Positions 11,527-36,977 of a stretch of DNA of 64,000 bases are shown here, piece by piece (the first letter of the stretch is position 1; each line of letters begins with the position of its first letter). The notes under the pieces are model-generated. The model was not told the DNA's origin. It saw nothing but the letters and a program-made list of their open reading frames with translations, and ran no database searches. The translations under genes and the position numbers were made by a program. The DNA comes from Paracyclopina nana (taxonomy: Eukaryota; Arthropoda; Copepoda; Cyclopoida; Cyclopettidae): NCBI GenBank assembly GCA_019096065.1, contig JAGUCH010000003.1, positions 8,184,001-8,248,000 on the forward strand, read 5' to 3'.

Positions 11527-13544
11527 ATGATTTACCGCAACGCCCCTCTGATATTCATCGCCGTATGCGGCCTCATTTTGTTCATTTTTTACACGGCCGA
11601 CGATCAAAGTCCATCCGCTAGCCAACAAGGCTCCAATGTGGCTCCACAGGCTCTGAAAGGCCGCAAGCCATTTTTATTGACCAATAATGATAAGAACAAA
11701 ACCCAACTGAAGACCATTTTGTACTGGAACGAGTTCTACGGCCGCTACGACACGTACGATTTTGGCTTTGGCCACGAGGCCTTCATTGAGAAGAATTGCG
11801 CCTACTCCAACTGTTTTGCTACCAAGGATCGCAATTTGCTCCCCTCACTCGACCAATTTGACGCCATTATAATCCACATACGAGGCCTGCCCAATGATTG
11901 GCCCACCCTGAGGTCAAAAGACCAGAGATACATCATGCTGTCGATAGATGCGCCCATCAAGTTGTACGAATACCGCCATCTTGAAAAGCTGGCCTTCAAT
12001 TGGACCATGACATATCGCATGGATTCCGACTTTCCCATTCCGTATGCTTGGGTGGATCGAATACTTCCGCTGCCGGCCCCTCAAGGCTCAACATTGCTCC
12101 AGAGGTTCATAGCAAGCCATGGGAAAAAGGCCGTGAGCCAAGGCCCGAATTTGGCGGAAAACAAGGTTCGTATTTCTCACTTATAGTGCAGTATGACTCC
12201 TCGGATTACAGACAAAAACAGCCAGGTTTTTCGTCCTCAAGAAAATAACTTTCTCATTTTCCATCACAAATAGAAAACGAAGAGATTGTTTTCGTGTCAG
12301 ATAGAGAGGGGAAAAAGAAAGCTGTGGAATTTCTGCATTATTATTCTCAATATCATTTTGGGAAACCACGTGCTTTCACATTTATGATGGAACATAACAA
12401 GAAATGTTCAAGCTAGGAAAAAATTGGTCATGGGTCGTAACCAGATAGGGCAGAATTGAATTTTGTGGAACGAGGCCGTTTCCGGCCTTTTTCTTCCCCC
12501 TTTGTTGATGATGGACTTTATGGCCTTCTCGTGTGTGGAAGCTTTTATTGGAGCTGCTTAGAGTTGATACTTTTTTTCTTCAGGTCGGCATCGCTGTCCA
12601 ATTTGTGTCCAATTGCCATTCCTCTTCTAAACGCGAGGCCTATGTGCGAGAGCTCAGACGCTTCATTCCTGTCGACATCTATGGAAAATGTGGTGAATTT
12701 AAATGTCCCAAGGAGCGAGGTTGGCAGTGCTACAAAGAGGCTGAGGCCAAATACAAATTCTACTTGGCATTTGAAAATGCTGTGTAAGCAGCCAAACCAG
12801 AGTTATAATGCACTTTCTTGGCCTAAATTATGCTTTCGCAATTTTCAGCTGTCAGGATTACGTGACGGAGCAGTTCTTCAACATGTACAACCTCAACATG
12901 ATTCCGGTGGTCTTTGGAGGGGCCAACTACACAGCAATCGCTCCGCAGCACTCCTACATAGATGCGGCAGATTTCCCCAAGTAAGGAAAAATTGCCATTT
13001 TTAGCTTTATAATCTACCACATTCGCTATTAACAATAACATTGTACATTTTGAAGATGTTTTCACTATTTTTCCTGGTCAGCTGGCCTTAATACTTTATC
13101 TTCAACGACAAAGATGCACTTGCACGTTTTTTGGAAGATACATTATGAAGCTTGAGTGAGCATGAAGGACGAAGAATATTTTGCTTTTCCTCTCATATAT
13201 ATACACTATATACGTAGAAGAAGAAGATTCTCTCTGAAAAGCCATGTTAAAAAGATAATTTCATGTCGTTTAGCTACAATTGGCACGTTTCTCCTCCTTT
13301 CAGCCCCAAAGCTTTGGCCCATTACCTCAAGCTCTTGGATGCGGACGATGCCAAATTCAATGAGTACTTTTGGTGGCGAGATTTCTACACGCGCAAGTTT
13401 CGCCATCACCAAGCGCTATGTGATGTTTGCGAAAAACTGCATACAGACAAGGAGCCCAAAAGCTACCCAAATATGCAAGAATGGTGGGTCAATCAGGCCA
13501 AGTGTAGGTCCAATCACATCATTAGCCAGGATGACATGATCTAA
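11527..13544 (+). CDS. Alpha-1,3-fucosyltransferase (glycosyltransferase family 10)
   Basis: Exons 11527-12165, 12584-12783, 12849-12980 and 13304-13544 join in frame to 403 residues. The enzyme would move fucose from GDP-fucose onto N-acetylglucosamine of glycans in the Golgi. A short cytosolic N-terminus and a membrane anchor (about residues 7-23, APLIFIAVCGLILFIFY) give the expected type II topology. The catalytic block runs from NCHSSSKREAYVREL and IPVDIYGKCG to ENAVCQDYVTEQFFN (residues 277-291), then IPVVFGGANY, IAPQHSYIDAADF. The usual motif has TEK; here it is TEQ. The C-terminus has paired Trp (FWW) and a CDVC pair typical of invertebrate members. Start choice: an acceptor ending at 11519 makes Met11527 the first ATG of the exon. 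Whether it makes core or Lewis-type linkages cannot be told. A polyadenylation signal follows 105 bp downstream. Confidence 0.93.
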
Positions 13545-13648
13545 AAAAACACCGTGGCCAAGTCTGCAAAAAAGGCTGTGATCATTTGGTTGCTTTTGAT
13601 TGATTCCAAAATGCTTCCATTCATTACTCTAAAACTGCACTATATGCC

Positions 13649-13654
13649 AATAAA
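13649..13654 (+). terminator. Polyadenylation signal AATAAA of the fucosyltransferase gene
   Basis: A canonical AATAAA lies 105 bp after the fucosyltransferase stop codon and before the tRNA-Thr gene. Confidence 0.6.
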
Positions 13655-13837
13655 AATTTCACAAAACTACTTGAAAACAGCTATTTTACACGAATTATCA
13701 AAGTTTCATCTTGCATTAACTCAATTGACTCATGGAGTTCGATTTTGGGTGATCATAGTGCATTTGAGGAGAATTTTGCAGGAAATTATTTCGCCCGGAT
13801 ATTTTGTTCCACTATTTCGGTCGCGTTGCCCAGCTAC

Positions 13838-13910
13838 GCCTCCATAGCTCAGCGGTTAGAGCACTGGTCTTGTAAACCAGGGGTCGGGAGTTCGATTCTC
13901 CCTGGGGGCT
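13838..13910 (+). tRNA. tRNA-Thr (anticodon TGT)
   Basis: The 73-nt cloverleaf folds cleanly. The acceptor stem GCCTCCA pairs with TGGGGGC (one G-T pair). The D arm contains the A box TAGCTCAGCGGTTAGAGCA. The anticodon stem CTGGT/ACCAG frames the loop CTTGTAA with anticodon TGT at 13871-13873. The T arm GGGAG/CTCCC has the loop TTCGATT. There is no intron, and the gene is intact. Confidence 0.95.
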
Positions 13911-14116
13911 GAGTGGGCTTGAAATCCTTTTTTATTCTCAAGATTTTGTAATCACTACAAATTATTTTCTAATCACTACAAATTAAGCTAATAATTGAAT
14001 ATGATTGGAAAGTATGCTACTACTAGAAAGTACATGTTTTGTTTTGAAGAAAGCAACTTTCTAAAAAAGGGAAGACGACAAGTGCTGCATGCTTTTTACC
14101 AAAAGGCTGCTGCACT

Positions 14117-14535
14117 GTAAGCTTAGCTTAATTAACTCGAAAAGCTAAAGAACGGCGGACACCAAAAAACTGAGAAATGTTTTGAAATCACTCTTACTAC
14201 GTCTGGTACTTTTTCAAAACAGTTCTATGAATTTAAGGCGTATGGATTAGGGAAAATTAAGATTGCTTGCATGCATAATCATTTTGATGTCTTATAACGT
14301 CCACAGAAAATCTATTTTGAATTATAAAACCAAAATAAAGAGAAGCTTCAGAGAAACTGACACAAAAATCCAGCCGAAGTGTGCACATGAGAGTTCTGGC
14401 AGAAAAAGTCAAATGAACAATGATTTGAATTTTACCGCCTTTAATGGTTAGGTTGCGTGAATCAAAGTACCAAGCAGGTTTTGTGATTGTTGTCCGCCAC
14501 TCTTTAGTTTTTCGAGTTAATTAGCTTAGCTCAAA
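14117..14535. mobile_element. Inverted-repeat (MITE-like) element about 0.4 kb
   Basis: The left arm (about 14119-14162, containing AATTAACTCGAAAA then CTAAAG and GGCGGACA) is the near-complete inverted complement of the right arm (about 14490-14533). The core carries no coding frame. The ends are AT-rich with TTAA words, so the exact borders and target duplication could not be fixed. Just right of it, a unit of about 42 bp starting TAGCTTAGCTCAA is repeated in tandem (about 14522-14605). Confidence 0.65.
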
Positions 14536-15456
14536 TTCTGAAAAGTACAGATCTATAAAAAATAGCTTAGCTCAACTTTTTATTAGTGCAGATGTATGAA
14601 AAAGTAGGTACTTCATTCCAGTGAAAATTTTTGATAAATATTTTACTATGCTTCTATCAAATAGTGTTGCAACCCTTTTGATAAGATTTAAAATGAAGAA
14701 TGGGGAAGGTGAAACTTCATGATTTGCCTCATGGGAGTGGCTTGATTTAGAAGAGATTACAACGAATATTTCAATCGCAGATAGTTACACCTACGAGCAA
14801 GTTGCCTTAAAGTTCTCAATGTATTTTTCATCTTAATGATAAGCGATTCTATCTGGCGGCAATTGCATCACATTGAAGGCATGCGCAAAATTGTACTTTT
14901 TCGGGCTGCATTTTTACTTTCAGATTGTGACATTGTACCTACTTATTCTGTTTATTACTCAAGTATTAAGCATTTGCATAAAACAAAGTTATTTCAACCA
15001 TGCAGCAAGATGTAATGCATTTCTTCCTTATTGTTTACTACATGTAGGTAACCGAAACGCTAGCATGAAATTGTAAATCCAGTTTTATGTTACACAAAAC
15101 ATGCAACAGCTATGAGTATTTGCTATGTTGTCAGTCAGCCGCAGTGCTGCTAGATTGATGAAAAAACTCCACTTTTCAGCATGAAAAATTAATTGCAAGC
15201 AAAAAATACTGCCTTTTCTATGTTCTCACTTACATTTGTAATAAGAGGCATGCTCGTTTTGCTTGCAGATTCGCTCACAATAGATGGAAATATCTAATTA
15301 CTTGGTATCTCATGTGAAGACAAATGGTTCAGTGGCTTAATTCAAACCATATATACTAATGTCGTAAATTATTATTTATAAAATATATGTCAATGTGGCT
15401 TGATGATGATATACCTCAGTTACAAAATACGCTATATCAGGCCTTGGCTGATGCCA

Positions 15457-15547
15457 TCCCCAGTGGCGCAATCGGTTAGCGCACGGTACTTATAGACAGT
15501 ATTATTGAGTTATGCCGGGGTTGTGAGTTCGAGCCTCACCTGGGGAA
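15457..15547 (+). tRNA. tRNA-Ile (anticodon TAT) with a 17-nt intron
   Basis: The acceptor stem TCCCCAG pairs perfectly with CTGGGGA, with discriminator A at 15547. The A box is TGGCGCAATCGGTTAGCGC and the B box GGTTGTGAGTTCGAGCCTC region is intact. The anticodon stem CGGTA/TGCCG frames TAT at 15491-15493; a 17-nt intron (15495-15511) sits one base 3' of the anticodon, the standard eukaryotic position. tRNA-Ile(TAT) is an intron-containing isotype in many animals, which supports the call. Confidence 0.93.
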
Positions 15548-16240
15548 TTACCTTTTATTCCCCTTTTTTTATTATAGATGGCGCTGCTGTAGTTGACGGA
15601 ACCAGAAAGCGTTTTTTGAGGCTAATCCTGAATAACAATTGGCAGCAACTATCAATTAGTTTTTATACTATTTCGTTTGGAACTTAAAAAAAATACATGA
15701 GAATATTTCATCATCTTTGCATCTACTTTTTTTTGCCGAAAAGTAATAAAAAGTCATGGGATTTCGCTGACGAAATTGGGATCGGGCTAGGATTTTGCAG
15801 ACATAGTGGTTCCGAACCGATCATTGTTTCTAAGGCGATTTTTCGTCAAATTGCAGTATGTTTTAGTGCATTATTTTTGTGCGTCAAATCACCATGGGTA
15901 ATTTTGATATTTGAAAAGTAAACAAACTTTATCATTATTGCGCCTCAAAGTGGTCATGAAGTGAGAAAAACAGGCAAGAGTGGTAGATTTCGATCTGGCA
16001 AATCCAGATTGTCCCAGCTGGCTAACTCAGTCGTGTGTTTTGTCGGGCTCGGGCAGAAAATAGTCTAGTTTGGTGTGTCCTCCGAGGCTGCAGAGGCCGC
16101 TTTTCTGCTTTCTTTTTGCTCCTTAGTTGCGGCGGAGTCCCATTCAGTGTCTTGAGAGTGTAGTGAAAATCATGTGAAGAAATGAACAGAGTGTCAAAAA
16201 CGAAATCCCCCTGCTAGCTTTTGGGGCCGAGGTCGCCAAA

Positions 16241-30545
<14,305 letters not shown>

Positions 30546-31084
30546 CTGCGTGTGTATACCACTACTACTACAACATATTGAATTTATGATGTGCCTTTGA
30601 ATCCCCCTCAAAAAAGCTGTTGTTTCGGCTGCAATTGCTGTGCCCAATTTTTAAGGAGTTATTATTTTTGTGGAAAATCTCTCGAGCTTCTGCTTTTCTT
30701 TCTTATTCAATTATTTTTCTGATGAGAAATGACAGTTACCAAACATCAACAGCCTCTTAGCTCAAGATTGCAAATTCTAAGTAGCAAATTCAAATTGGTG
30801 CTTTGCGACAAATTGAACATTTCCCCCAACTATAAAGAATGAAAATTATTACACACGAGGAAAAAAATACCAAGAAATTTTATTGGGTCCCCTTTCAAAA
30901 AACAAAAACCTGCTCAAAAAGTGTCCATCATGCATGAATGCAGAGTTACAACTTACATACTACAACTACTACTATATACAACACACATTGCTTAAAACTT
31001 GTTGGTTATTATCCATTGTCTTCATATGCCAGAGTATAATTTGCAACAAAATAAATCTAAACTATACACACATGACAATGGCTT
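30546..31084. other. 3' flank of the MAP4K-like gene
   Basis: Non-coding and AT-rich; probably 3' UTR. No gene is supported before the synthetase remnant on the other strand. Confidence 0.5.
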
Positions 31085-32010
31085 CTTCTAAATAGGGTAA
31101 CGAAAGTCTCACTACTTGTGCAGTTGATGCAAACAGCTGTCTGATTCTCAGGTTGCTCAAAGGGGATGCATAAACTTTTTGCACCCATGCCAGGACAGAC
31201 CACTTTGTTCTCCATCATCTCTACCAAAAAATTGGTTGGCACAATTTAGGAATTTACTTGCTCTTTACCAATATCTCATATCTTAACAAGAGCACTGCAA
31301 ATTGGTGCCAGCAAAACATTTTCCTCTCCAGACTCTGGATAAAGTCTGCCCATTTGTCAACTAGCTTGGTCAACACTTTGATCAAGAAGTGCAATGAAAT
31401 GTCAGCCAATAATATTGTGCCAAATCAACTTGTTCTTTTGCATATCTTTTCAAAATATTCCTTCCACCGAACTGCCAAACTCTTCAATCCCTTGCTCTAT
31501 TCAATTTCATTATTCCATGCAGCTACTTGATTACTTTTCATAGGGGGCGAACTTAAAAAAAGCAATTTCAAATTGTGTAGGTACACCAGCTCTATGTGCT
31601 CGCAAGTCACTAAGCTCTCAATGATTGAATTTCCAACCAGGGGCTGTAATTTTCTCGTAAGTCTCCATTCACTCGAACTGCTTTTTTTCGGCACCTCCTT
31701 TTCCAACGTTTTACAATGGGCATAGAGGGCTTTTCGATCAATTTGGCTCCTGCTCGCGCTGATTCCTCTGGGAACAATCGCCACCTAAAAAAGGGGAAGG
31801 ATGTAAAACCTGCCGCATTCTGCTGCATATACCGATCCTTTTTTATTTGACCCATTTTTGAAATCAACTGAGCCATGCTCAAAACTCCAATTACCCATAT
31901 GGTGATTTTTGGGTGATGCAATTTTTTGGTGTGGTTTCATGGTAATCAATGTCGAATATCTTGGAAAAGTTCCTTCACAAGTGGCGTAAAGTGGCGCCCT
32001 TTTAAGAAGT
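31085..32010 (-). pseudogene. Decayed prolyl-tRNA synthetase domain of a bifunctional EPRS copy
   Basis: On the minus strand several short collinear blocks match the C-terminal ProRS part of animal glutamyl-prolyl-tRNA synthetase, in the right order but in different frames. About 32000-31950 reads KGATLRHL then RNFSKIFDID (family: QGATSHHLGQNFSKMFEI). About 31795-31745 reads AIVPRGI ... RKALYAHCK (family: IIPCGIT ... ALIAKC). About 31665-31635 reads VRVNGDLRENYSP then GWKFNH followed by a stop where the family has Trp. About 31525 has MKSNQVA. The last block, 31188-31090, reads GMGAKSLCIPF ... TLFRRS, the conserved C-terminus. Frame changes and stops between blocks rule out a working gene. 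An intron-like acceptor survives before the AIVPRGI block, so this is probably a decayed genomic duplicate and not a processed copy. The functional EPRS gene must lie elsewhere. Confidence 0.8.
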
Positions 32011-32421
32011 TAAACATTGCATCATGATATGTAATAATATATGCGACAATGCAGCAAGCGTTCGCAAAGATCAAAGAAAAACAGGCTGGGCACATTTTTA
32101 TGCACGAATATAAAAAAATACCATGATTTGCAAGGGGTTTCCCCGCAATTGTTATGACACGTACCCAGTTGTTTTTCATCATCGTTGTTAAAACAAATAG
32201 CTTCAAAAGGAACTGGAAATTTATAGGGTGAGCATGGATAAATGTACTCAAACACACCATAGTCATCAGTAACGAATTGTCAATATTTACCCAAGGTAGA
32301 ATTTACTATCGGTCGGTCATATGTGAGACTTTTCAGTTGAATTGAGCTCTTATCATATCGTATAGCTGTAACGTTGCTGCCCGCTTTTTGCAAAAATACA
32401 AAGCTCATAGACTAATTCAGT

Positions 32422-35400
32422 ATGTCTGCCTCGACTGACGATAAAAGTGTAGTTGATTCTTCAGAAGCGACCAGTGCAGAAGAAGAGGATAAACTGATTC
32501 GGTTGGAATTTGGCAATTTGAAAGGCATCGACTCTAACTCACCCTTGAGAAAAATGAAGTGCAAAAAGAAAGTGAGCAAGTCACAAAAAGGCACAAATGA
32601 AGATATCATAGCACAACTTCACATTGCTCTCTGGCCCAAAAATGACCTCGACCTTTTTGTAAAACTGCTAGAAGAGAATCCTTTTGCGAGAAGTAGCAAA
32701 TTCGGTATGTGCAAAGATACCCTTTTGCACAGGTATGCAGCATAATCAGTTGAAATTACATAAAACTGGTGATTATCAGTTACATCATTTTTCCAGAGCT
32801 TCGCGTTATGGCAAAACTGAAGCTGTGCGAATCCTGCTTGATTACGGGGCAGAAGTGGACGAGCCCAATGTGAATGGCCAAACTCCGTTGCATTTGGCCT
32901 GCTTGGGAAAGGCTCCAAAAGTGGTGGAATTGTTGCTTGAAGCAGGAGCTGATTATTTATCAAGAAATATCGAAGGAGACTGCTCTACTCACTTGGCAGT
33001 CAAAGTAAGAATCCATTATAACTAATTAAATGTTAACTTGAGATGCCTAAAAAAATAGGGAGGATCTTTGGAATGCCTGCAGTTGATCTTGGACAAGTTC
33101 AAGAACTGCAATGCCCTGAAATGCAAGGGTGCATTTGGCAACAGTGGTCTTCACTACTCTGCTCAATGTGGACGAGTGGCAATGACCAAGTTTTTCATAG
33201 AAAAAGGTTTTGACGTCAACGATACCAACGAGCTGACGGAAACGCCATTACACTTAGCTGCAGGCGGATACTTTAACGGTAAAGTGCTTAGAATACGGCA
33301 TGAAATTTCTTTTTATCTGCATAAAACACTCCCTAGAAAATGGCACTGAAATCGTCCAGCTACTGCTGAATGCTGGGGCTGTTTTAAATGCAACCACAGC
33401 CTGGGGAGATACTGCAGCTCACTACGCAGCAGCCTCTGGAACCTACGACAATTTGGTGTATTTGGTGGAGGCTGGCTGCTCTGTGGCCAAGAGCAAGGCA
33501 CTCGCCATTGAAGGTTGGAAATTGTGCCAAAAATTCAATCTCTCCAAGGACTTTGAGGACTGCACCAAATACAACATTCTGCAAAAAGTAGCCAGGTCCT
33601 CATGCATCAACAAGTCGACCTACTTGCTTGACAAAATGATGAAAGCTCGCATCAAAATTGGCTCCAACTCGTGCAAGCCGTACATCGGGAAAATAGGTCG
33701 GGAACTGGCCTTTTATCAGCAAGAGCTGAACCAGCAGGAAACCGAGTTTTTCCTGCTCTCCAAGGAATTCCACAAGGAGATGAACAACCCTGACTCAGCC
33801 CTGAAATTGTTTCTTAATTACACCCCAGATGCTTTGGAGCATCTCTTCGACCTGTGCATCTCCTCCTTTTGCGATTCTGAGCAGGTGCAGGGCAAAGTCT
33901 TCTTTGACTTTTTCCTCTTCTGCTCTCCAGACGAAACGAAGGGTTTGCTCAAAGAAGGAACTGGTGAGCTGGCACTGCCCCAGATTCTCATCTCTAATGG
34001 CAAAAGTCACTATCTCCTGCACCCCGTTTTTGAAACATTCATGAAAGTAAGCTACAGCGCTTTTATTTTGCGAAGGCTATACTAAATAAGGCTCTCTCTC
34101 TTGCTTTCCAGCTCAAATGGCTGAGAACGTACAAAGTATTCCTCGTCTTTTTGTTCGCCTACATTCTATACGTGCTGTCAGTGGTTGGCTTTTCACTGGC
34201 TCATTTTGGTCAATACGAGGGCTTCCACGGCTCAGGCTATGATGTGTGGTGGATATTTCTGTGCGTCATGTCCACGTGGTGGTCGTTTGCCCTGGTCAAA
34301 GTGATGGTCGAAATAATTCTCTTTGTCAAGGCTCAAAAGGAAGACGTCTCCAGGGACAAAACGTGGAAGTTTATGACCAAGTCCAACATCTTTTTCGCCA
34401 TCGCGGGCATCTTCAAGAAGATTTTGCTCGCAGTTTTCCCCTTCGTGCTCCTATATACGAGTACGAGCCACGATGCGAAACGATACATCGCAGCACTTAA
34501 CGTGGTCCTCGCCTGCTTTGAGCTCATGCTCACCTTCAGCAAATTGCCAGATGTGGGCATTTACATTTTCATGCTGCAGAAAGTCACGCTGAGCATCCTC
34601 CGATTCTTTGCCACGTATGTTTGGCACTTTTTGGGATACGCCATCGCCTTTCACATCATCATGCCCAAAAATGGCGCCTTTCACAGCATCCAAGACTCTC
34701 TAATTAAGGTGGGAAAAAGTTGGATATTTTTCAGGGGAAATATGACTTTTCTATCTTTTTTGTATGTAGGTTCTGACCATGCTCATGGGTGAATACGACT
34801 TCACCGACAATTTTGTCAACGACGACATTTTTTGGCTGAATAAGGTTCTTTTTGTGGTGTTTGTTATCGACATGTCGATCGTGCTGATGAACCTGGTCAT
34901 TGGCTTGGCTGTCAGTGATGTTGAGGCCATTCGAAGAGACTCGAATGTGCAACGATTGATGCACGAGACTTTTACAGTTATTTACCTCGAGAAGGTAAGC
35001 AATCCTCAAAGCCATATTTTAATATGCATAATTTTTGGATTTAATGTTAGGTGTACCAATCATTGAATAGTCTGCCCCTGATTGGAAAGTACTTCGATGG
35101 CGTCAGGTTGATCAACCAGAAAACGTGCAATTTCAAACACGTGGTCTACTTGGACTTGGTTGACGTTGCTGACAACACTGAAAACTCAATCATTATGGAC
35201 GATGGTCCATGCGGGATCAATGAGAAACACCCATGCCCCAAAACGATCATGAAAAGTGTCGTTGCTGTTCTCAAGAAACGTATTCAGGGCAACACCATCA
35301 AAAGAGATCCAATCTCTGAGGAAATCATCAATGAGCTCAAGTCACAAAATGAGGCGTTGCAAAAACACTTGGGAGACATGGACGACCAAATGAAGCATTT

Positions 35401-35455
35401 AATCAATCTGATCCAAGATTTGCATGCCAAAATGCCCTCAGCTACTCAGACCTAG
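32422..35455 (+). CDS. TRPA-family cation channel (painless/pyrexia-like)
   Basis: Seven exons join in frame: 32422-32732, 32797-33004, 33059-33278, 33337-34046, 34112-34708, 34770-34994 and 35051-35455 (891 aa). A polar N-terminus is followed by about five ankyrin repeats (residues about 105-300: NGQTPLHLACLGKAPKVVELL, LTETPLHLAAGGY, WGDTAAHYAAASG). The membrane domain begins near residue 488, with segments such as YKVFLVFLFAYILYVLSVVG and VWWIFLCVMSTWWSFALVK. The pore loop is SLIKVLTMLMGEYDFTDNF with Gly689-Glu690 and an acidic residue at 692, the pattern of TRPA channels, followed by S6 (VLFVVFVIDMSIVLMNLVIGLAV). A coiled-coil-like C-terminus (NELKSQNEALQKHLGDMDDQ) ends the protein. Length and repeat number resemble insect painless more than TRPA1, which has about 16 repeats. 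Such channels sense noxious heat, chemicals or mechanical stimuli; the stimulus here is unknown. Introns are 54-65 bp. The 3' end overlaps an antisense gene. Confidence 0.92.
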
Positions 35456-36977
35456 CTCCGACCGCCGACGGCCTTTTTATCACCACGGTGGGCTTTTGGC
35501 TCTCAACTGGAGTCAATGGGAGGTTGGGCAAAGATCCTCCAGTCGTCAGATGCCTGAGGATTCTTCTCAGATCGTTGAAATAAATGACTTCGCCAGGCTT
35601 GGACAAGTGCTTGAAGATTTTCGCTGGTGTCTTGATATCTTGCAAAATGTAGCTACGCACGAGCTCAAGAATGCCATAGTTGATATGGATGAGCAATTCG
35701 GTGTCATAAGCATTTAGGAGCAAGGTATCAAGGAGCAGCCTCGACTGGTTTTCGTTGATGCACCCAGTGAACCCAGTAGAAATCCATTCCTTGACGAAGG
35801 GAGCAATGCCAGCGTCGCCAAAAGTAATCGGTCCTTTGCTGTTCAGGTTGTCAATGAACTTGTAGGACTTGAGCTTAATTTTCTTCAACTTTCCCATTAA
35901 TTTTTCAGTTAGCTCCGGATCACACCTACAGCAATTTGTTACAACCGAACAGCATATACTGAGTTTGAGTAATTACCTTTCCAGAGTGGAGTTCACGCTC
36001 TTACAGAGCTCGTCGAGTTGGTCCATTTCACGAATGAACGCATTTTGCTGAGCAAAAATAGAAAAATAGTAGGCAGACCTCAGCACTTGCTCCTCGTCAT
36101 TTTTGCAACTGTGCAAATTGGGGAAAGAGTTGATCAATTTTGCCAGCCAAAATATGGCTCGGGGGGACTGGAAAAAGGCCACGTCCTCTTGGTGAAAAGC
36201 ACACACAACCAGGATTTGTATGAGATGCAACAACTTGTCATCAAATGACTCGAATTGCCCGTGCAGTTGGGTTTCTTCGATCAGTTGCTTCAAATGTGGG
36301 CTGTCAGTGTACAATTTCAAGAAAAGGTCAGTAATTTTCCTCTTGGTTTTCCATCCGAGGACACTCTTGATTTTTTGTGAGTGCAATTTTGTGATTATGT
36401 CGGCTTCGAATCCTCGAAGAGTCGTCATTCTTTCTCCTCGTGTGAGAAAAACGGCACCAAAAATTATAGGCCTGCATTCAGGCATAATGAAAGCCACTCT
36501 TGCCCTGAGAGTCTCCACTAAAATCTTTTGGCTAACTGGACATCCCTCAACGACTTCAGCCAAAGCATCCCCATAAAACCTCTCGTTTTGGTGAGACTCT
36601 TTGTACCCTTTTGAGACTCCAGCTTTCATAATTGAATACAGTTTGCTTCGATTCTCCTCCAAATCTCTAGCAGACGATGCTTTGCTTTCATTGGCAATGT
36701 CAATGACAATTTCCTCAATCACATTTTTCACCACCATTTCAACTGATGCTTTTTTGCTGGCAGCCAACTTCACTGGCTCAAAGTTGTGATGGGGGAAATG
36801 TTTGAGCACAAATGCCTTGCCCAAAAGGTCAAAAATGACAGTCTGCTGGTGAGGATCATCCAGCTCTGGGGTCAATTTGGAGGCTAGCTCATCACAGGTG
36901 TCATTTGTCAGCTCTATATTTTCTAGGGCTTCAGTGAAGGATTTCTTCAGCCATGGACTTTTGAGCCTTTCTGCCAT
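35442..36977 (-). CDS. Unrecognised protein, 494 aa, convergent with and overlapping the TRPA gene
   Basis: Two exons, 36977-35977 and 35925-35442, join in frame across a 51-bp intron (AAAG/GTAATT ... GCTGTAG/GTGTG). The start is the first ATG of the frame (MAERLKSPWLKK). The protein is mostly helical by composition, with no signal peptide or membrane segment. I do not recognise the family. The second exon stretch FVKEWISTGFTGCINENQSR then LLLDTLLL faintly resembles the late part of TBC (Rab-GAP) domains, but no catalytic Arg or Gln finger was seen, so this is not a call. The C-terminus is basic and proline-rich (SLPNLPLTPVESQKPTVV). Its last 14 coding bases, including the stop, are also the last coding bases of the TRPA gene on the other strand. 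Confidence 0.8.
35579..35584 (+). terminator. Candidate polyadenylation signal AATAAA of the TRPA-like gene
   Basis: AATAAA lies 124 bp after the TRPA stop, inside the coding sequence of the opposite-strand gene. If used, the two mRNAs would be complementary over more than 140 bp. Confidence 0.45.

Larger units (their letters stand above)
13911..16240. other. Intergenic stretch between tRNA-Thr and the MAP4K-like gene
   Basis: Apart from the inverted-repeat element and tRNA-Ile, nothing coding is supported. The last 150 bp or so are more GC-rich and probably hold the promoter and 5' UTR of the kinase gene. Confidence 0.5.

Noticed and set aside
31258-31530. 90-residue plus-strand open frame
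   Set aside because: It is the complement of the decayed synthetase on the minus strand, so it is a shadow.
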